64,000 nucleotides of DNA, taken from contig CM043959.1 in the NCBI GenBank assembly GCA_014529385.2, positions 88,433,529-88,497,528 on the forward strand. The letters run 5' to 3'. Shown here piece after piece: positions 39,643 to 50,678 of this stretch (its first letter is position 1; every line of letters starts with the position of its first letter). Position numbers and translations under genes: made by a program. Under the pieces are notes generated by a model, which was not told where the DNA came from, did no database searches, and saw nothing but the letters and a program-made list of their open reading frames with translations. Source of the stretch: Adiantum capillus-veneris (lineage: Eukaryota > Streptophyta > Polypodiopsida > Polypodiales > Pteridaceae).

Positions 39643-41006
39643 AGAGGGAGCTGGAGTTGGAAAGAAAACAACATTTAATGATTGCTGAAAGTGTGCTTAG
39701 AGCAGAAGATCAACTACAAAGACAAATTTCAGACTTGCAAAGTGAACAACAACAAGGACCAGCTCCTGACAGTGAAATGGAAATCATTGTTTCCAAATCA
39801 CTCAGAGAAGAAAATGAAAACTTGCACATCAGGTTAAAACAGTTAGAGGAATCTGCCGCTAAAAAAGAAATGGAATTTCAAGCTCTACAAATCAATAGTA
39901 GAACAATGGCCGCACAAATCGCAAGTCTACAAAGTGCAGGGCAGCACCAAGGACAGGTACGAGTGCACATGGAGCCAGCAACAACAAATTTGGCTGGACT
40001 CGCCGAAGTATATGGGGGTCAAGATGAGTACGAGGATGATTCAGATGAACAGGAGGCACATGATACGCAGACGGATCAAACCAGCTCCAAAGACCAAGAG
40101 ACAGAAGAAGATTCAGTCACGAAATTGGAAGAGCAGAGGCTGGTCGAGCAGATGGGAAAACAAACAGAAATAATATGGTACAAGGCTATGAAACTCGAAA
40201 AGGAGTTGCTACAAGGGCTTTCCAGATCGAGTAAAACAGCAGCAGGGCTACGGAAGGAATGGAATGCACCTATGTTACCCTATGCTCTGCTGAAGTACGA
40301 AACTCTAACACATCAACGACAGCTCGAAAAAGAAGAACAAGTGTCAGTGTTTGAAGGAGAAGTACAGGATAGGGAACAACAAAACAGAATAGTGGATATC
40401 CAGCCAAAGTAGAGGCGTCAGTGGCTAGTGGATCACCCTAATAACGTGATCTACTTAGTCAATGCACCGCCTGAGCTGAGGAATGACAGAACGTTTTGCC
40501 CCACTCCCCGAACATACACCTACAGCCAACATAAAGCACTACAGAGCAGAAATCCGACATGGCTGAATTATCCAGTAATGCTAGGGCCAACAGAGGGAGA
40601 GAGAATATCCGGTTCTTACATGGTGAAAACCCTGCAGGGCGCCATAGCAGAATTTGGAGGCTCTCTTGACCTATCCAGCAAGATGCTATGTAAGATAGCT
40701 CGAACATTTTTGGCCTGTCTCATAGTCTTCTCAGAAAGCTGGACATCAGAGTATATGAATACTGAAAGAAGCATCTCAGAGTTGTCATATGATCTAAGTG
40801 GGCCACCGACAGAGCCAGTATTGTATGCCTATTTCAAACGGCTGATGTTTCTGCCAAGCTACCATCTCCAAACCTTTGAAGAAGCATTTTACATGGGCTT
40901 CTTCATGTACAAGTCAAAAATTTTTGGCCCATTAATGGCAAGTGAGTCTATGCGCTATGATGCGTTTCTACATCAAATCACCCAAGAAAGGCGACAACGA
41001 CAATGA
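39630..41006 (+). pseudogene. Gy-A extra coding region, second part
   Basis: 39,630-40,412 continues the coiled coil after a frameshift (SLKRELELERKQHLMIAESVLRAEDQLQ...). A TAG at 40,410 separates it, in frame, from 40,428-41,006. That last segment is a globular domain of about 190 residues with aromatic-rich motifs (NPTWLNYPVMLGP, FEEAFYMGFFMYKSKIFGP). With the first part the whole region would encode roughly 1,130 residues. It ends about 35 bp before the PPT. I do not recognise the last domain. Confidence 0.6.
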
Positions 41007-41041
41007 AGACAAAGATGATCATGTCGGGGTAGACATAAATT

Positions 41042-41054
41042 AGGAGGGGGGGAG
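41042..41054 (+). promoter_or_regulatory. Polypurine tract of Gy-A
   Basis: AGGAGGGGGGGAG directly abuts TGTTGG of the 3' LTR. It is the expected site of plus-strand priming. Confidence 0.88.
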
Positions 41055-41982
41055 TGTTGGAGCCCCATTGGTCCAACTGTTGTAATGAGCCCATCTTGTA
41101 AAGCATATCAAATTCCATTTTTTATGTCAAAGACGTCTTATCATTTTGATCCATTCGTCTGGATTATGTAAATATTAGTCAGTTAGTCAGGACTCAGATT
41201 TATTCCCACTTTGTAATCATGAGCAAGAGAACCCCATGTACATTTTTGAGCTAAGGTGACTAAAGTATAAAAGTCACCTTAGAACCATTTTTTAGAAAAC
41301 ATCTTTTTGAACATTAATCCTGTGTCGTACGAGTCTGAGAGGGAGAGAGAGAGAGTGAGTGTGTCTTATCCTCTTCGCTACGCGCTTCTCCCTCACCGGA
41401 TTCACGACGCGACCACACCATCGCGGTAGTCTCTCCGAGAGCTACGCGCCCACGCCACGCATTCGTCGTTTCGAGTTGATCACCATCGATTCTTCCTCGA
41501 GCTTGTTTTGCTTGTAAGTAGCACAAACGGTGTCTGTTTTCAATAATCAAGTGCTTCATGGAATGAGAAAGAGATTAGCTACACATAGATACTGATAAAC
41601 TTAAGTTTCGCCCACTTTTGGATTATGACCTGTTGGTCTATCGCGATAGTATTCGAGATAGCTAGGGTTCAAATCTGGTGAGATTAGACTTATAGGTAAG
41701 TATGTCCTAGTAAGAGGATGATGCCTAGTAAGTTTGATGCGATTCCGAGTTCATTGGACGTGTAAACGGTGTTGTGAGCGTTTAGGGATAGAGTGGGTTG
41801 CATTCTACCAGGGTTAGTGATTGATGCATCATAAAAGTGCGTATGTGTAGATTGGTCTCAGCCTGACAAGCTAGCGAGATTGCCTACTTGCACCTACGAT
41901 TTAGTCGTGTCATCGGATGATAAGTATGTTGTCTGTGTCATGCTCGTGAGTATGAACAGGGGAGTAGTTTTTCCCTAAAACA
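41055..41982 (+). repeat. Gy-A 3' LTR
   Basis: 928 bp, TGTTGG...AAAACA, followed by the TSD TTAAC. It carries TATAAAAG (41,266) and one copy of TCTATCGCGATAG at 41,637-41,649; the 5' LTR has a mutated version at about 23,156. Confidence 0.93.
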
Positions 41983-42871
41983 TTAACTTTGCATGAAAAA
42001 TACTTTTGCAAGAGAGAGAGAGTTTAGAGAACATGACAACAATTGAGGACTGGATTTATGTGGAGCCGGTCCCCCCTCCAATAGGCATTTGTATTATAGA
42101 TTCTTCCATCAAGAGAGACTTGGTAAAATACAATCTTTGTGTTCCTTGTGACCTAGGTGATGCAATGAAGATGGAAAGATTCATGCATCACAAGCATAAC
42201 ATAAACTTTGCATAAAGAATTAACTATAACAAGCCTCAGTCCCAAGGCCTCAAACACCACCGAAGGTGGAGAGAGCTAGCGGGGAATGAGGGTAGGGAAG
42301 AGGAAGAAGAAACATTCCATAGGAGAAATAAGTAGTTCCTCACTTATCATCACTATTCTTGCTAGCATACATGATAGCATAGTAATGAAGATGGAGAGGA
42401 TGGCAAGCTTAAGCATTCAAGCATGGCTCTTGGTTGGATTTGCATTCCAGAGCCAAGAGTGTTGGGGTAGGCTCTCAACTTCTCTACTAGCTTGGAGAAG
42501 GAGATGGAGCTCTTGCACTTTGCACTTCACACAATGTGAGTGTGTGTGGGAGAGTATACCCCCCAAGCATCCCCCCTTCCTTGCTTCATTGACCCCCCTT
42601 GTAGATGATGCTTGAAGCTCATTGGACCCCTCCAGGCCTAGCCAATCACATGCAAGAGGCATATCAAGCAACAAGGGTAGTCTTGGGACAAGTGTCTCCG
42701 TTTCCACTTTGAGAGAGAGGACTTGATAAATGAAAAATCAATTAATTAAATCAACTAAATTATCATTGGACCCCTTGGGAGGCTATCCAAAAGGATTTAG
42801 GCACACCTTGAGGGCAACATAGGTAGTGGCTTGACATGTGTCCTTCCTGCCTCTTGAGGCTTGGGCTTTCC

Positions 42872-42872
<1 letters not shown>

Positions 42873-42919
<47 letters not shown>
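42873..42919. repeat. (GT)n microsatellite
   Basis: About 47 bp of pure GT inside the Chr-B 3' LTR. Confidence 0.95.
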
Positions 42920-42920
<1 letters not shown>

Positions 42921-42994
42921 CTCTTTCATCCCCCTAGATTTAGGGCTTGCCCCCTCTTCAGTAGGGATTAGATTTGAATTTTGGAACACCTTAC

Positions 42995-43200
42995 CCTCAA
43001 GCACCTTAGTCAGCAAGCACGACAAAGCACCTCAAGCTTGGGTAGTGTTCCCACAAGCACCTCAAGCTCCCTAGTCGGCAAGCATGACAAGCACCTCAAG
43101 CATCTTAGTCAACAAGCACAACGAGCACCTCAAGCACCTTAGTCATCAAGCATGACAAGCACCTCAAGTTTGGGTTGGGTTCCCACCTCAAGCACATCCA
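42995..43200. repeat. Minisatellite with AAGCACCTCAAGC core
   Basis: Degenerate units of about 35-40 bp contain AAGCACCTCAAGC, then TTAGTCanCAAGCAnGACA. At least five cores lie between 43,000 and 43,160, some separated by 'gggtagtgttccca'-like inserts. Confidence 0.75.
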
Positions 43201-43394
43201 TAGATTACCTAAGGTTAAAGGACTTTTAACACTAACCTTTGGAGGTTTTCAATGAAGCTAACCCTAAGGTATTTGAGCTCCATTGGCTATCCTTGCTCTT
43301 TGATAGACCATCTCTCATTTGGACCCCTTTACCATTGGCTGCGTGTTGAGATAGATCTGTCCCAAGAAACATGAGATCCAAGTTGTTGAGGGCA

Positions 43395-43925
43395 TACCAT
43401 ATAGCATGATCAAACCAGATAATGCTAGATTCACAAGAAGCCTTAGGTCCAAGAAATCGATAGACACATTTGACATACGGCCTGTAAATGTTCCAAATAA
43501 ATTCAATATAGTACTTAGAGTTACTTTTGGAAAACTCCATAAAGCCCTTTGTACGCACATATAAGCCAGTATTCGAGCCACATTTCTTTGTATCAAGAAA
43601 CTGCATAGTAAAAGGAGATTTAATAAGGTCACATTTATCAAGATATTGGAAACCCCTTAATACTTTGGGTCGTGCTTCTTCAATTGAAGATGCTGGAAGG
43701 TTGGCTAGAAAAACCCATGTCTCGATAGAGATGGGAGCTAAAAAGCCTTTGTTGGGCAGGGCCCAAAGGTGATGGTCCACACTAAGTGATTTGATTTCAA
43801 CTTGTTTGGAAGGCAAGAAGGGAAAAATCCGAGAAACTTTAGGTACCATCTCCATAAGGATACGTCTATATTCTAACCCTTGTTCTTGTTTAGTCTCCCA
43901 TATTAAATGAGCAGTTTAATATGAG
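43395..43925 (-). pseudogene. PLE ORF1 fragment inside Chr-B LTR
   Basis: The minus-strand frame from 43,855 (and open upstream to about 43,900) aligns with PLE ORF1 at 15.9-16.4 kb. Shared segments include MVPKVSR.FPFLPS.QVE, NKGFLAPIS.ETWVFLANL, GLY.RTKG, ESSIIWFDHAIWYALNNL. Similarity stops after YALNNL at about 43,395, and the remaining open frame to 43,232 is unrelated. There is no RT nearby. It is a separate, diverged fragment of the same gene family. Confidence 0.8.
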
Positions 43926-44329
43926 AAAAACATTTGGGTTGGTTAGATATTAGATTTTATGACATTACCTCTCTCTTGAAATCATAGTCATCCTCGATTA
44001 TGACGTAGAAGAGATAAAGCCTTAGTCGGGTAGAGGATCCCTTTTTAACCTACAACATAATTCCAAGATGGATGACTAATCCATCTGGTGCTTGGGAGAC
44101 ATAGCTGTCGCAAGCATGTCTACTCTTTAGTCCATTTCATTCTCCCAAAGTAGACTGACAAATTTTAATTGGTGTTTGAGAGACGTTGTCATCACAAACA
44201 TGATTCTAAGCATGAAAAATATTTAAATTTGTGCACAATGAAAAGAGAACTAGTATTATAAGACAAAAAAATTAGTCATTCAAAAGAAATTTGTACATTT
44301 TCTTACTCTAATATATCATTGTAAGCATT

Positions 44330-44480
44330 GATAAGGTTTATACTATCCTTAAGCTGTATTCCTTGCACCCGTCTAGCATCTTCAAAAGGATAATTTTTGA
44401 ACTTAATAAGATACTATTGGATAATCTTACCATGTCGTAGTACCTTGTCTTCATGCCGAAGGATAGCTTTGGGTTGTAGC
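44330..44480 (-). pseudogene. Chr-B chromodomain
   Basis: Read on the minus strand: ILRHEDKVLRHGKIIQ, a stop, then YLIKFKNYPFEDAR. This matches the C-terminal chromodomain of chromovirus integrases (YLVKWKxxPxExATWE type), which targets integration to particular chromatin. The conserved W of KW is F here. Coding from 44,480 back to the IN core at 44,877 is decayed. Confidence 0.65.
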
Positions 44481-44876
44481 AACTCTTCTTGGTCTTCGAC
44501 TTCGGGAGGGTCTTCAAGAATTGGTTCACTTGGTGGCTCTCCTTTGTAGGGCTTAAGTAGGCTCACATGAAAATCATTGTGTATGAGTCAATGGTTGGGA
44601 AACTTGAGTTGATAAGCCATCTCATTTATTGGCTTCAAGATTTGGAAAGGACCATAGTATATTTTTGCTAATTTAGCATAATACTTTTGATGGCCCGTAG
44701 GATTTTTTCTCGTCATTTGCCTCAATCGAGCCTTGGGAAACTTAAGTAAGACCCAATCATTTTCTTGAAATGTTCAGGTCCTTTTGTGCTTGTTAACATG
44801 AGATTTTTCCCTTTGTTGAGAGATGGATATAGCCTCCTTAATCTTTTGAAAATATTCTTGTATGTCATGGCTATAC

Positions 44877-45560
44877 TCATTGGCAAACTAAGATCTTCCC
44901 ATGTACTTTGAGTAGCAAGAGACTTTTAGGTCTTCCCTCAATGATTTTGAAAGGTGCTTTTCCCGTAGAAGTATGGACAGTATTATTGTACGCATACTCT
45001 ATAATAGTTAAGTACTTTTTCCATTGTGGGTGTTGATCTACTTCGGTAACATAAGTCTTTAGTAGATCAAGTATCATAAGATTGGCTATCTCACTTTGGC
45101 CATCCATTTGTGGGTGATATGCCAAAAAGATATTCAATCTTGTACCTAGATTTTCAAAGAGACCTTTCCAAAGATTACTGGTCATTCTAGGATCTCTATC
45201 TGACACAATGGATGTTGGCAATCCATGGTGTTTGAAAATTTGTGTTATGAAGAGAGTTGCCATTTGATGTGCCTTAATAGTGTTTTTTGATAGGAATAAA
45301 GTGTGCTTGCTTGCTAAACCTATCGACTATTGCCCATATTCCCGTATTTCCATGGATATACTTCGGTAATCCAAAGATAATATCCATGGATATACTCTCC
45401 CATGGTGAATTTGGGATAGGCAATGGTTGGAGTAATCCAGGTTGCTTCCCTCTATCATACTTACTCTTTTGGCATACTACACATTTTGAAACATGCTCTT
45501 GTATGTCCACTTTCATGGTAGGCCAATAGAAATACCTCTCTACTCCTCAGAGAGTAGGTT
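44877..45560 (-). pseudogene. Chr-B integrase
   Basis: The minus-strand frames 45,516-45,274 and 45,263-44,877 are split by a stop/shift. The first has CVVCQKSKYDRGKQPGLLQPLPIP and SMDIIFGLP (first catalytic Asp). The second has GLPTSIVSDRDPRMTS (second Asp) and YHPQMDGQSE (Glu), then YAYNNTVHTSTGKAPF. All three catalytic residues are visible. Pol of the minus-strand chromovirus. Confidence 0.88.
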
Positions 45561-45710
45561 GATTGCCTCTATGCCTCGCATAGGGAGCATGGGATTCATA
45601 CATGAATTTCTCACGAAGGGAGTGCGTAACACATAGCCTATTTCCATGGAGATGATAACCATCTTGCAAGGTGAATGGTTCCTATTTCTTTGCTAGAGCA
45701 AGGGTTGACA

Positions 45711-46435
45711 TTACACTTTAAAGTAAGGGTCAATAGCATACTCATCTATCATAGAAGATAGATCATCGTGAGTTTCTATAGACACCATATTAACTTTTGG
45801 TCGTCGTGAAAGTGCATCGGCCACTTGATTGTGCTTACCAACAACGTGAGCAATATGAAAATAAAATTGCAAAAGAATATTTTCCCACTTCATTTGTTTG
45901 TCGGAAAGCTTGGTTTGCATCATGAAGTACTTGAGACTTTGGTGGTGGCTCGTAGAATAAATGGAGTCCCCAATAGATAGTGCTTCCATGTGTCTAGGGC
46001 ATGTAGAACAACTAAAAGATATTTCATATAAATGCCTAAGACCCGTTCATCACAACAAGCGTCACATTGGACCTCAAATGGCTTTGAGAGATCCGGAAGC
46101 ATGAGAACTGGTTGGGAGGTAAGCTTCTCTTTGATCTTGTCAAAATCATTTTTCTCCTTTGCAGTCCATGAATACTTAACGTTCTTCTTGATTAAGTCAT
46201 GTAATGGTTCTGCTATTTGAGATAATTTTGCTATGAAGCATCTATAGTATGCCCACATACTAATAAAGCTTCTTAGCTCATGTAGATTCCTTGGATTAGG
46301 CCATGATTTTATTACGTGCAACTTTGATGGATCCATGCGGATACCATCTTGAGAGATAATATGACCTAAGTATTGAATCTCTTGAAGGAAAAATTTGCTT
46401 TTCTTTTGATTGAGAAAAAGCTTGTTCTCCCTCAA
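45711..46435 (-). pseudogene. Chr-B RT connection and RNase H
   Basis: 46,435-45,920 reads LFLNQKKSKFFLQEIQYLGHIISQDGIRMDPSKL (RT thumb), PEPLHDLIKKN-like connection, then PFEVQCDACCDERVLG (first RNase H Asp). The frame is lost after this; 45,989-45,711 resumes with HHQSLKYFMMQTKLSDKQMKWENIL and VVGKHNQVADALSRRP, the end of RNase H. Several internal residues of RNase H are missing. Confidence 0.85.
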
Positions 46436-47040
46436 TGCTCAAAAAATCACTTGGAGATGTTGCTTGTGTTCCTCCAAGGACTTGGAGTAGATGGTGATAA
46501 CAAAGAACACTCTAGTGAATTTACAATAGGGTCTAAATATTTTCTCCATTAGATGATTGAATGTGGATGGTGCATTAGTCAAGCCAAAAGCCATGACTAG
46601 ATATTCATAAAGGCCAAACGTTATACGAAACGCGGTCTCTAGGATATCTTCATCCACTATCCTTATTTGTGATGATAGCCACTTTTAAGGTCAATCCTCC
46701 TAAAGTAAGCAGAACCTTGTAGCTTATCAAACAGATCTTCTACCCGGACATGGGAAATCTATGTTTTGAGAGTGATATGGTTTAGTGCTCAATAGTCCAC
46801 ACGCATATGGTATGTAACATCATTCTTTTGCACTAAAAGGACTAGAGAACAAAAGGGAGAGGAGCTAGGCCTCACTATCCCTTTGTCTACCAATTCTTGT
46901 ACTTGCCTCATGATTTCCTCTTGTTGAGCTTAGGAAACTCGATAAGGAGGCTTGTGAGGCAGTGAACTTCCTGGTAGGAGCTCAATTCGAGGGCCATCAT
47001 CCCCGCGTTTTGGAGGCAAGTCCATAGGGATATCATTGAT
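46436..47040 (-). pseudogene. Chr-B reverse transcriptase (catalytic DD lost)
   Basis: The frame starts at the TIR-C insertion site with INDIPMDLPPKRGDDGPRI, then the template-binding region, and 46,657-46,439 with MAFGLTNAPSTFNHLM. Where the YxDD box is expected the reading is RVFFVITIYSKS, so the two catalytic Asp are replaced and one residue is missing. There are stops at the S/A of YRVS*AQQEE, at VDY*ALN and others. Confidence 0.85.
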
Positions 47041-47046
47041 GAACAC
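47041..47046. repeat. Left target-site duplication of TIR-C (GAACAC)
   Basis: GAACAC here and at 61,340-61,345. Removing one copy and everything between restores Chr-B GFYDVF-INDIPMDLPP in frame. Confidence 0.9.
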
Positions 47047-47090
47047 CTAAGTTGCATTATACGTTATACAAGAAACATATGATATCTCAT

Positions 47091-47193
47091 ATATGGGCGT
47101 ATTTGATCTAACCTCACAATATACGGGCGTATTTTGTTTGACCTCACAATATACGGGCGTATTTTATTTGACCTCACAATATACGGGCGTATT
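47091..47193. repeat. 30-bp subterminal tandem repeat of TIR-C
   Basis: Three full units and a partial one of ATACGGGCGTATTTTGTTTG plus acctcacaat, starting at 47,091, 47,121, 47,151 and 47,181. The core ATACGGGCGTAT is nearly palindromic and recurs once near the other terminus (TACGGACGTAT, 61,313-61,323). It is a candidate transposase binding site. Confidence 0.85.
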
Positions 47194-47886
47194 ATATGTT
47201 GCCACGTTAGCAAAAACGGGCAACATATTTTTTTCCCAGTTTTTCGATTGAAGTTTTTTTCGATCGAAAGAGATAGAACAAAATATTTTTCGATCGAAGA
47301 ATGTTTTGATAAAAAAAAAAAAAATATCGGCAACGCGCCTTGTTTACATGAGTATTTATCACAAAAGGTATTCCATGTCAATAGTAGACCAAAAAAAAAT
47401 TATTTTTTATAATTCAAAGATAATGAAATTTAAAATAGCTTAAAATTTTTATGATTAAAATCAATTTAATGTTTTGTTAAAAGTTGATTTGTTCTTTCTT
47501 TTAAAATCAAAATATGTAAGCTTTGTATGTTGTGCAGAGCTCAAACTTTCACTCATACAAGGTGTTTATTTTTTAGGAGTCACTTGCTACGTGCTCAGTT
47601 TACTAACATGTGGAAGTGAATTAGTGATATAATTTAAAGATTACCGTTTTGTGTAGAGTGAACTCTTAGATGAGGTTATCTGTCTGTAAAATATAATAGA
47701 ATAGAGGTTAGTTTTATTTAGCTAGTTCCGATTTTGACGTGTAGATACTTTCTCACCTCAAAGTGAACATAGATAGAATTTTTTTTGTCCTGTGTAGAGC
47801 CATCACACTATGCTCTCACTGGAATCAAAATTTAGGAATCTGACATTCAAATACATCGATATTAAATTATCTTTATTTGGATTGCT
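47194..47886. other. AT-rich noncoding part of TIR-C
   Basis: It contains TTTTTCGATTGAA and TTTTTCGATCGAA motifs (47,234-47,297), which are also present near the right end (61,212-61,240). Otherwise it is AT-rich and has no coding sequence that I can see. Confidence 0.5.
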
Positions 47887-48273
47887 ATGTCTATCATATC
47901 GTGTGATCATACACGTGCATCGTCGATGATCAAAAATTTCCTCCCCCGTGTCATATTTCCCTGCTTTGAATGTTGTTAAACTCTGTATATTTGCACTGCT
48001 TAATCTTACCGAGCTTGAGAGAGAGAATTCCCAGTTTAGCCTTGAGAACGAGGGAAAGAGTTATCTCCTTGCTTATGTTCAAGAGCAAGAGAAAGACTTC
48101 CCCGCCTCCTCTCCCTCCTCCGTCTCCCCTTCACGTCCTTCTTGTTCATGCCTTGCCTCATGCAAGCCCTTCACGTTTTTATGCTTTGCTTCATGCAAGG
48201 CCTTCTTCCTCCTTGCTTAACCACAAACCTTAATTATCCCTTCTTGATCTTATCGATCATGCCACAATTGTGT

Positions 48274-48375
<102 letters not shown>

Positions 48376-48879
48376 CTAAGAGAGTTTTGATTCGGCTCTC
48401 CTCCCTTCCTTTGTTGCCTTCCTCTGAGCTCTGCCCGCTCGAGATCTTTTTTCACATCTCGTTTCCCTCCTCCTTTTATTTTCCTCCCGTTTGCTTCCTC
48501 TCCTTCATGCAATATTCCTCATTTTTCTAACAATAACCCTCAACTCTCTTAAAATAGGCCCCTTCCCCCTATTTTAACAATGATGATGCCATCGCTATGG
48601 GAATAGGGGTGATGATATGGCAAGGGAACCGTGGAGCAGTAACGAACTTGCCAAGAGTAGGACCAAAACAATGCGCGAAGGTGTCCCGATCATTTTTTGG
48701 TTCATAAGCTAGGCCATCCGCGAGCACCACTGCGGCTTGTGCGAGCTTATCTCCATCTCCCCTCCATCCTTGCTCGCTGCCATGCCATGCCCACCTCTCT
48801 TTTTCTTCCCCTTTTCACACATTATGCATTCTTTTTTAACTCAATGGGTGGCTACCTCTTGACTTGGGCGGCCATTTGG

Positions 48880-49290
48880 CCTTGGGCAGACTTTAAATAT
48901 GGGCGGCCATCCTTTGGGCTCATAGAGGCACCACATTTGGCATATATATTGGCCAAGGCATGGCAAGGAAATCCCTTCTCCAACAGTTCTTAACTAACAA
49001 TATCATTGTGAATTTTGCTGCCCGCATTAATTTCTTCAATAGTGCCATACGCCTTCAATATGCAAGTATAAGTGATTGCATTTGGAGAGTTGTCCTCTCT
49101 TTGCATATGCTCAAAATAGCCAGATTCCTAGCCTTGCCTTAGTTGGATATATCCCGCAATCATTGCATTCCAAGAGACGACATTCCAAAAACGAAGCTCT
49201 TCAAAACCTTATGTGCTTCAGTATGGGCACCACATTTAACATATTTAACTTCCAAAGCATGTGTGTCCATTAGCCGTCTGGCATGCAACT
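48880..49290 (-). pseudogene. PPR gene fragment inside LTR 1
   Basis: Read on the minus strand, with one shift: KYVKCGAHTEAHKVL..., then NVVSWNAMIAGYIQLRQG, then YFEHMQRED.SPNAITYTCILKAYGTIEEI, GSKIHNDIVS, a stop, LLEKG and LANIYAKCGAS. These are consecutive repeats of a PLS-class pentatricopeptide protein, normally an organellar RNA-binding protein. There is no start and no C-terminal domain. It lies wholly within the LTR and recurs in LTR 2 and LTR 3. Confidence 0.85.
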
Positions 49291-50678
49291 TAACTCAAGC
49301 ATTGCGAAGTGCAACATACTTTCCCAAAATTCCCTGGTTGAAGCCCAAAATTCCCAGATGGTACATAGACCGAGCCGATCCACCTGGCACGGAACTGGCC
49401 CCCGGCAAAATTTAATATGGCGATATCTTGGTAATCGTAGTTTCGATTGTTGCTGATCTAAAAAGACTGATGCGCTCCACAAAGTGAGCACTTTAGCACC
49501 ATGCATTCACTTCATTTCTGTCCCCTCAACTGCAGTTGCCCAATCCGGTATGGATCTGCATCAACTCAAACTTCAAACTGCCATAATGTCTTCACGGTAG
49601 CTTCAATCGGCAAGCCATAAAGACAGGTCGATAGAGCACTTCAAGCACTGTAGTTCTAGATCATAGTCTCCCATATGTGCTCACTTCAAGCATACTCTTT
49701 GTTAGCATCATTCAGGTATGTGTTGGCCCTTTTAAGCCGCATGTGACATACATTAACCGTAAAACTAGCTTGTTAGCAAGCCCTAAACACTGATCATTAA
49801 TCAGGTAAGCTTTAATTAAGCTCAATGTGCATCTTTCTGGTATCTTTCTTAGCATGGAAGCGGAGCTGTGTGACATCCACCCCCTCTGAATTTGCACATC
49901 CTCTGGTATGTGCCAACTGCACTTCAATCTGTATCCGCTATAGGTATCTTAAGCTCTTTGCCATCATCAGACTCACGTAACTATTAAACATATGAAAATT
50001 AATATAAGGCTTATACCCTATCATCAATGTTCTAGCTTAATCATTAGGTAGCTATCCATCGAAAATCTCGTATTTGTCGTATGTCCAAAGCACTCAATTA
50101 TGGAAAACCTGTTTAGTAAACCCCGCTATACTCAAGTGCTCTAGTTAATGATGCACAAAACTTGACCACCAAGCTTGCTTTAGGAAACCCTGTCAAGCTC
50201 AAGTATGCCTTACTCTGTCTTCACACGGAATGACCGTCAAGTCCTTTACTTCAAGTTCTGGTAGAAAAACCAACTCAAAAAATATAAAGATACTTCATCA
50301 ATTGTCCAAAGAAGTCAACTGAAAGCTAGCCATGTGAGCTTATTGATCACATAACCAAAAACTCTTCTGACTTAGCATAATCTAAAAACCAAAACCTTGT
50401 ACCATGCCACCTGCTACAATAGATAACTGGTACCCTTCAAATCAACAACTTGCACTTTAGTAGTGCCCGAGATCAAACGGGAAACCAATCATTTGCCCCA
50501 TTGTGAGCATTTCTTTAGAAAAAAAAAAATTGCACCATCCTCTAGGAGCATAGGGAAAATACAAGAATTTCCAATTAGTAGAGCATAAACATGAATTAAC
50601 CCACAAATCTTCATGAAACCCGCCTGGATCATATGGAATATAAGTCAATTGCCCCGGACCATGCATATCTCTATCACC

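Larger units (their letters stand above)
22535..41982 (+). mobile_element. Gy-A: 19.45-kb Athila/Tat-like Ty3/gypsy retrotransposon
   Basis: Two LTRs (22,535-23,502 and 41,055-41,982), TSD TTAAC on both sides (22,530-22,534 and 41,983-41,987), PBS at 23,504 and a polypurine tract at 41,042-41,054. Order: LTR, leader with palindromic repeats, gag, PR, RT, RH, IN, second PR-like domain, long noncoding block, palindromic repeats, extra coding region, PPT, LTR. It lacks a chromodomain and uses a tRNA-Asp-type primer, both typical of Athila/Tat relatives. By a rough hand count the LTRs differ at about 30 positions over about 900 bp, excluding the GA run. The internal coding is broken by stops and a few shifts. 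Confidence 0.93.
41983..43964 (-). mobile_element. Chr-B 3' LTR, second fragment
   Basis: 41,983-42,217 matches the Chr-B 5' LTR at 63,809-64,000 (acttttgcaagagagagag, gtattatagattct.ccatcaagagagacttggtaaa, cctaggtgatgcaatgaagatgg). The likely outer end is TGTCATAAAATC on the minus strand at 43,964, next to a purine-rich AAGAGAGAGG (43,967-43,976) as PPT, giving TG...CA termini. The fragment contains a (GT)n run, a minisatellite and a PLE ORF1 fragment. The end assignment is tentative. Confidence 0.6.

Noticed and set aside
47064-47381. Minus-strand frame with repeated KIRPYIVRS
   Set aside because: It is the translation of the 30-bp subterminal tandem repeat of TIR-C; 30 is divisible by three, so the frame stays open by chance.
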